33,955 nucleotides of DNA from Spirochaetales bacterium (GTDB lineage: Bacteria > Spirochaetota > Spirochaetia > Treponematales > UBA12059): the NCBI GenBank assembly GCA_016928955.1, contig JAFGJV010000023.1, forward strand, positions 1-33,955. Reading direction: 5' to 3'. Of the stretch, positions 31,092 to 33,955 are shown one piece after another. A model generated the notes under the pieces. The model was not told the DNA's origin and made no database searches. It saw nothing but the letters and a program-made list of their open reading frames with translations. The translations under genes and the position numbers were made by a program. Positions within the stretch are counted from its first letter, which is position 1. The number at the start of each line of letters is the position of its first letter.

Positions 31092-31499
31092 CTAGAATAT
31101 GTCCAGGTCGACCTCGGCTTCGTCTGACTCGGCGGAGCCCGGGGCCACGGACGCCTGAGCGGAAGGGCCGGCCGCCGTCTTGGAGGCGGCGGGCGCCGCA
31201 GGGGCCGCCGGACCAGAGGCGGGCGCTTTTGCCGCCGGGGCCGGTGCCGCGGGAGCCTTGGACGAACCCAGGGCGTCCTCAAAAGCGTCCAGCTTGCGCA
31301 GGGCGTCTAGAATGCCTTCTTCGATTCTGGACTGATCCTTCTGGAAATCCTTGACGCTTGCCTCGAGTTCGGCAGCCCTGCTTTCAGCCGCGGCCACGCG
31401 TCCTTTGAGGGACGCGTTCTCGGCCCGCAGGGCGCCTATCAGGCCAAGAGCCTTCTCAACGCGAGATTCCAGCGCCTTGACCTGATCGAGGGTGAGCAT
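31092..31499 (-). CDS. ZapB-like coiled-coil division protein
   Basis: A 135-residue protein. Residues 1-75 are a continuous heptad-rich coiled coil (LDQVKALESRVEKALGLIGALRAENASLKGRVAAAESRAAELEAS). A flexible Ala/Pro/Ser linker (about 80-120) and an acidic tail ending DEAEVDLDIF follow. The tail resembles the terminal peptides of proteins that dock onto FtsZ or ZapA, but this is inference. The ATG has AAGGA just upstream, six bases after the rplT stop, and zapA begins six bases after its own stop. No catalytic domain is present. ZapB-like is a functional guess from coiled-coil structure and context. Confidence 0.6.
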   Translation of the reverse strand: MLTLDQVKALESRVEKALGLIGALRAENASLKGRVAAAESRAAELEASVKDFQKDQSRIEEGILDALRKLDAFEDALGSSKAPAAPAPAAKAPASGPAAPAAPAASKTAAGPSAQASVAPGSAESDEAEVDLDIF

Positions 31500-31505
31500 T
31501 CGTCC

Positions 31506-31865
31506 TTACGCCTTGAGGGCGGCCTTGGCCTGGTCGACCACGGCCTTGAAGGCGGCCTGGTCACGGGCGGCTATGTCGGCCAGCACCTTGCGGTCTATCT
31601 GGACATTGGCCTTGGCCAGGCCTTCTATGAAGCGATTGTAGGCCAGGCCCTCTGCGCGGCAGGCCGCGTTGATGCGCACGATCCACAGGCGGCGGAACTG
31701 CGACTTGCGGTCCCTGCGGTCGCGATAGGCGTACATGAGGGACTTGGCCACCGCGTCCTTGGCCGTCTTGTGGTTGGTGGACCGGCGTCCCCAGAAGCCT
31801 TTGGCAAGCTTCAGGATTTTTTTGCGGTGGTCCTTGCGTTTTGTACCGGCAACTGCTCTCGGCAT
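31506..31865 (-). CDS. rplT: 50S ribosomal protein L20
   Basis: A 119-residue primary 23S rRNA-binding protein required for early 50S assembly. It begins MPRAVAGTKRKDHRKKILKLAKGFWGRRSTNHKTAKDAV and has the usual RDRKSQFRRLWIVRINAACR, with normal length. L20 represses its own operon in many bacteria. AAGGAG precedes the ATG. The gene is separated from rpmI by 160 bases that can form a strong hairpin, unusual in an otherwise compact operon and a candidate for such autoregulation. Confidence 0.97.
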   Translation of the reverse strand: MPRAVAGTKRKDHRKKILKLAKGFWGRRSTNHKTAKDAVAKSLMYAYRDRRDRKSQFRRLWIVRINAACRAEGLAYNRFIEGLAKANVQIDRKVLADIAARDQAAFKAVVDQAKAALKA

Positions 31866-31890
31866 GGTATTGCTCCTTGGATGCTGTACA

Positions 31891-31926
31891 CGGCCGCCCG
31901 CTCCAAACGCTGGAGACCGGCGGCCG
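31891..31926 (-). promoter_or_regulatory. Stable hairpin in the 160-base rpmI-rplT leader
   Basis: Just upstream of the rplT ribosome site, an 8-bp outer stem (31891-31898 with 31919-31926, core GGCCGCC/GGCGGCC) encloses a 5-bp inner stem (CTCCA 31901-31905, TGGAG 31911-31915). The rest of the gap (31927-32025) also contains a short GGGCC/GGCCC hairpin at about 31952-31966. No T-tract follows. It may control rplT translation or hold an L20-binding mimic of 23S rRNA. The rest of the gap holds no gene. Confidence 0.5.
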
Positions 31927-32025
31927 CTTCATGCGCCGTGAGGCGCCTTTGGGCCACGTGGGCCCTGTATAGAGCGCTGTACGGTCGCGGATCTCGGGCC
32001 CGAACGGGGCGACGAGCCCTTTACC

Positions 32026-32226
32026 TTAACCGTACGGAAGCAGCTTCTTCTTGATCTGATAGACCGGACCGGCTGCCACATAGCCGGCCTTGCGGAGCTG
32101 TCGCTTGCGCTTGGTGGTCTTCTTGGTCAGGATATGGCGAAGGTTCATCTTCTTGTACTTCACCTTGCCGTCAGCGGTCAGCGTAAAGCGCTTGGCCGCG
32201 GCCCGCTTGGTCTTCATCTTGGGCAT
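32026..32226 (-). CDS. rpmI: 50S ribosomal protein L35
   Basis: A 66-residue basic protein beginning [50 protein letters not shown], the standard L35 sequence. AAGGAC lies upstream of the ATG, 13 bases after the infC stop, in the canonical infC-rpmI-rplT order. L35 is one of the last proteins incorporated into the 50S subunit. Confidence 0.97.
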   Translation of the reverse strand: MPKMKTKRAAAKRFTLTADGKVKYKKMNLRHILTKKTTKRKRQLRKAGYVAAGPVYQIKKKLLPYG

Positions 32227-32239
32227 GACTGTCCGTCCT

Positions 32240-32818
32240 TCAGTTGTTCGTTTCAGCTTCCGCCTTGGCCGCTGGCTTGGGAGCCTCGGCCTTTTTGACG
32301 GGAGCCGCCTTGGGGCTCAGTATCATGGACATGAAGCGGCCTTCCATGGTTGGCGGCCTCTCCAGGTTATACAAACCTTCCACCCGGCCAAGGACGCTTT
32401 TAAGGACATCCTCGCCGATCTCGGTATGCGCCAGCTCGCGGCCGCGGAAACGGATGGTCACCTTGACCTTGTTCCCCTCGCCCAGGAACTCGCGCACGTG
32501 TTTCGACTTGAAGTCGAGATCGTGGTCGTCGATCTTGGGCTGCATCCGGATTTCCTTGATCTTGACGATCTTCTGGTTTTTCCGGTTGTCCTTGAGCTTT
32601 TTTTCCTGCTCGAACTTAAATTTGCCGTAATCGAGGATCTTGCACACCGGCGGACTGGACTGGGGGGCGATCTCGACGAGGTCGAGCCCCAGATCACGTG
32701 CCATTTTGAGGGCATCCACAGTGGATATAACGCCCTTCTGCTCGCCCTGATCATCGATCAGTCGCACTTCCCGGACCCTGATCTGCTCATTGGTCCGCAG
32801 GTTCTTGTTGTCCGCCAA
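32240..32818 (-). CDS. infC: Translation initiation factor IF-3
   Basis: Binds the 30S subunit, blocks premature 50S joining and proofreads the start codon. The 192-residue protein has the N-domain [26 protein letters not shown], the linker, and a C-domain with [27 protein letters not shown] and [13 protein letters not shown] Lys/Ala-rich C-terminal tail (about residues 170-192) extends beyond the usual end. The start is a TTG at 32818 with AAGGAGG four bases upstream; there is no ATG near the conserved N-terminus. IF-3 discriminates against non-AUG starts, so this allows the autoregulation known from the AUU start of E. coli infC. Confidence 0.96.
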   Translation of the reverse strand: MADNKNLRTNEQIRVREVRLIDDQGEQKGVISTVDALKMARDLGLDLVEIAPQSSPPVCKILDYGKFKFEQEKKLKDNRKNQKIVKIKEIRMQPKIDDHDLDFKSKHVREFLGEGNKVKVTIRFRGRELAHTEIGEDVLKSVLGRVEGLYNLERPPTMEGRFMSMILSPKAAPVKKAEAPKPAAKAEAETNN

Positions 32819-32861
32819 TGGACCTCCTTCGGTTACCCTACAAATATCGAACGTGTGAGCC

Positions 32862-32891
32862 AGTCTAGCATATATCGTACAGCCGCGTCAA
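32862..32891 (-). promoter_or_regulatory. Promoter of the infC-rpmI-rplT operon
   Basis: On the minus strand there is TTGACG (32891-32886), an 18-base spacer ending in TGC (extended -10), then TAGACT (32867-32862). Transcription should start near 32855, leaving a leader of about 36 bases to the infC start. That is too short for the long L20 leader seen upstream of infC in some Gram-positives. Confidence 0.7.
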
Positions 32892-32925
32892 AGGGTCAGG
32901 AGCGCAAAGACCCTGAAAGCTCGTA

Positions 32926-32955
32926 TTGCGCGGACAGCTGCGGCCATGCTAGCCT
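32926..32955 (+). promoter_or_regulatory. Candidate promoter giving a leaderless transcript of the membrane protein gene
   Basis: TTGCGC (32926-32931), an 18-base spacer ending in the extended -10 TGC, and TAGCCT (32950-32955). Standard spacing puts +1 on the A of the ATG at 32962. The -10 is weak, but the extended motif and the absence of a Shine-Dalgarno support it. Confidence 0.42.
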
Positions 32956-32961
32956 TTGGGC

Positions 32962-33594
32962 ATGTATGCGTTCAGCCTGCTTATGTTCCCTCTGGCCGTG
33001 CCCGCCCTCCTGGCCTGGCGCCGCCCCGAGTCCGGAAATTCGTACAGAATGGCCATACGTGGGGCCATCCTTGCCCTGCCCGCCCTCCTGGCCTGGCACC
33101 TCCTGGGCTTTGCCCATCAGCCAGCCTGGGGCTCGGTGCTATTGGCCGGCTCGTTTTTCCTCCGTTACTTTTTCCTGCCCTTTGCCCTCATGTGGGCCCT
33201 GTACGCCTTTGCCGGGGGGCTGACCGACCTGCGCAGGGGCTCAGGCTACACGGGTTGTATGCTCTTTGCCCTGGGCTACCTGTCCGTCTTCAACGTGGCG
33301 CACGTGGTTAACCTGTGGACGGAAGCCTATGTGGCCTTTGCCGTGGTTCTGCCCGTGCTTCGGTTGTCGGCAGCCCTGGCCGTGCCTGCCCTCCTGGAGG
33401 AAGCCGCCAGGGACGGCATGCCCGACGGCCTGAAGTGGATAGCAGCGGCCGCCGGCCTGACCCTGGCCCAGGCCCTTGGCCTGGCGCTGTTCTTCCTTAG
33501 GGTGGAATGGCTCGGGCTGATACTGTCCGCCGGAACGGCGGCCCTGGGCGCCTTTGTGGGGCTCAGGCGGCTGGCCAGGGAACCGGGCAGATAG
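32962..33594 (+). CDS. Integral membrane protein of unknown function
   Basis: A 210-residue protein with six or so hydrophobic segments, for example YAFSLLMFPLAVPALLAW at the start, GAILALPALLAWHLLGFA, the phenylalanine-rich SFFLRYFFLPFALMWALYAFAGG, AYVAFAVVLPVLRLSAALAVPALL, WIAAAAGLTLAQALGLALFFL and LILSAGTAALGAFVGL. No family motif is recognised; short loops and few charged residues suggest a transporter, sensor or biogenesis component. I use the ATG at 32962; a TTG two codons upstream is in frame. No ribosome site is present, and a promoter fits a leaderless start. It converges on the tRNA genes. Confidence 0.68.
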   Translation: MYAFSLLMFPLAVPALLAWRRPESGNSYRMAIRGAILALPALLAWHLLGFAHQPAWGSVLLAGSFFLRYFFLPFALMWALYAFAGGLTDLRRGSGYTGCMLFALGYLSVFNVAHVVNLWTEAYVAFAVVLPVLRLSAALAVPALLEEAARDGMPDGLKWIAAAAGLTLAQALGLALFFLRVEWLGLILSAGTAALGAFVGLRRLAREPGR

Positions 33595-33609
33595 CCGCAA
33601 AGCAAGGTC

Positions 33610-33683
33610 TGGGACCAGGGCGGCTCGAACGCCCCACCTGCTGCTTAGAAGGCAGCTGCTCTATCCAGATGAGCTATGATCCC
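33610..33683 (-). tRNA. tRNA-Arg (anticodon TCT)
   Basis: On the minus strand, a 7-bp acceptor (GGGATCA with TGGTCCC, one G-U pair) ends in discriminator A. The D-arm begins TAGCTCATCTGGATAGAGC. The anticodon stem GCTGC/GCAGC encloses the loop CTTCTAA, giving anticodon TCT, which reads AGA/AGG. The T-arm contains GTTCGAG. The 3' CCA is not encoded. It lies 29 bases downstream of tRNA-Pro in the same transcript. Confidence 0.95.
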
Positions 33684-33712
33684 ACGGATGCCGCGCTGTC
33701 TGGGCGCCGCTA

Positions 33713-33785
33713 TCGGGACGGTGGGATTCGAACCCACGATATCCAGCTCCCAAAGCTGGCGCCCTAGCCGCTGGGCCACGTCCCG
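33713..33785 (-). tRNA. tRNA-Pro (anticodon TGG)
   Basis: On the minus strand, acceptor CGGGACG pairs with CGTCCCG, followed by discriminator A. The anticodon stem CCAGC/GCTGG encloses loop TTTGGGA, giving anticodon TGG. The T-arm GTGGG-TTCGAAT-CCCAC is perfect. No CCA is encoded. The initial C is typical of proline tRNAs. It is the first gene of the two-tRNA transcript. Confidence 0.96.
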
Positions 33786-33795
33786 GCTGGTGTCC

Positions 33796-33825
33796 TGTAT
33801 AGCCGGGTACGCCCCGCCCTGTCAA
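33796..33825 (-). promoter_or_regulatory. Strong promoter of the tRNA-Pro/tRNA-Arg operon
   Basis: On the minus strand there is a perfect TTGACA (33825-33820), an 18-base spacer and TATACA (33801-33796). Transcription should start at about 33789, four bases before the mature 5' end of tRNA-Pro. Confidence 0.82.
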
Positions 33826-33955
33826 TATATGTAGGGAAGCTCCAAAAACACAACAATTCTCAGGCCTTGCATAGTGCCGCGAACCTTGTTGAAAATCGCG
33901 CAGAAGCAAGCGCGGCGCGTCCGCTTGGCGTAGCAGGGGCATCTCCGCTACTCCA
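33826..33955. other. Non-coding end region, AT-richer than its surroundings
   Basis: No credible gene covers this stretch. It contains A-rich and T-rich runs (for example around 33842-33858) and a short inverted repeat near the edge (GTAGC at about 33930 and GCTAC at about 33947). The part upstream of the tRNA promoter may include an A/T-rich activating element. A terminator or repeat that continues beyond the window cannot be excluded. Confidence 0.4.

Overview
The window is about 34 kb of GC-rich, gene-dense chromosomal DNA from a bacterium. I infer a spirochaete, probably a high-GC relative of Treponema. The signs are a FtsI-type transpeptidase followed by an MptE-like (DUF115) motility-associated glycosyltransferase, a group 2 sigma factor behind a sigma-54 promoter (as in the Borrelia RpoN-RpoS cascade), and acidic-repeat envelope proteins. 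The lineage is not proven. There are no insertion sequences, CRISPR arrays, prophage genes or rRNA genes. Isoleucine is mostly encoded by ATA despite the high GC content.

Layout. 1-230: non-coding, with a terminator for the leftward operon. 230-4485 (minus): lepB, a PASTA-bearing transpeptidase and the glycosyltransferase, read as an envelope operon. 4539-5973 (plus): a LysM/M23 hydrolase, a possible micro-ORF and a 40-residue membrane protein, closed by a terminator. 6052-6226: an AT-rich regulatory region with a consensus sigma-54 promoter for the sigma factor at 6227-7066. 7123-9040 (plus): a divergent polysaccharide deacetylase and tsaD. 9046-12352 (minus): a small membrane protein, kbl, a zinc-ribbon protein and PIN-PhoH.

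12437-16000 (minus): a small membrane protein, a second LysM/M23 peptidase, a PEGA-domain exported protein, exonuclease III and a rhomboid protease. 16141-18924 (minus): a two-helix membrane protein with a long acidic hexapeptide repeat. 19066-21840 (plus), divergent from it: an exported protein that appears to join a gluzincin metalloprotease, a beta-propeller and a barrel-like C-terminus. 21967-26965 (plus): purine nucleoside phosphorylase, a JAMM-DinG fusion helicase, mannose-6-phosphate isomerase and a YaiI/YqxD protein.

27019-32818 (minus): the translation and division run infC-rpmI-rplT, a ZapB-like protein, zapA, an omega-like subunit and miaA, then a COG2426 membrane protein and a UvrD/PcrA helicase from an internal promoter. 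32962-33594 (plus): an integral membrane protein. 33610-33785 (minus): tRNA-Arg(TCT) and tRNA-Pro(TGG) behind a strong promoter.

Themes. Cell-wall remodelling and envelope biogenesis recur: two M23 peptidases, a transpeptidase, signal peptidase, deacetylase, rhomboid and PEGA protein. tRNA modification (tsaD, miaA) and core translation form the second theme. The most notable regulatory features are the sigma-54-driven sigma factor and several promoters placed so that transcription should begin at, or within about three bases of, the start codon with no Shine-Dalgarno, implying leaderless mRNAs. The most unusual proteins are the JAMM-DinG fusion and the protease-propeller-barrel protein.
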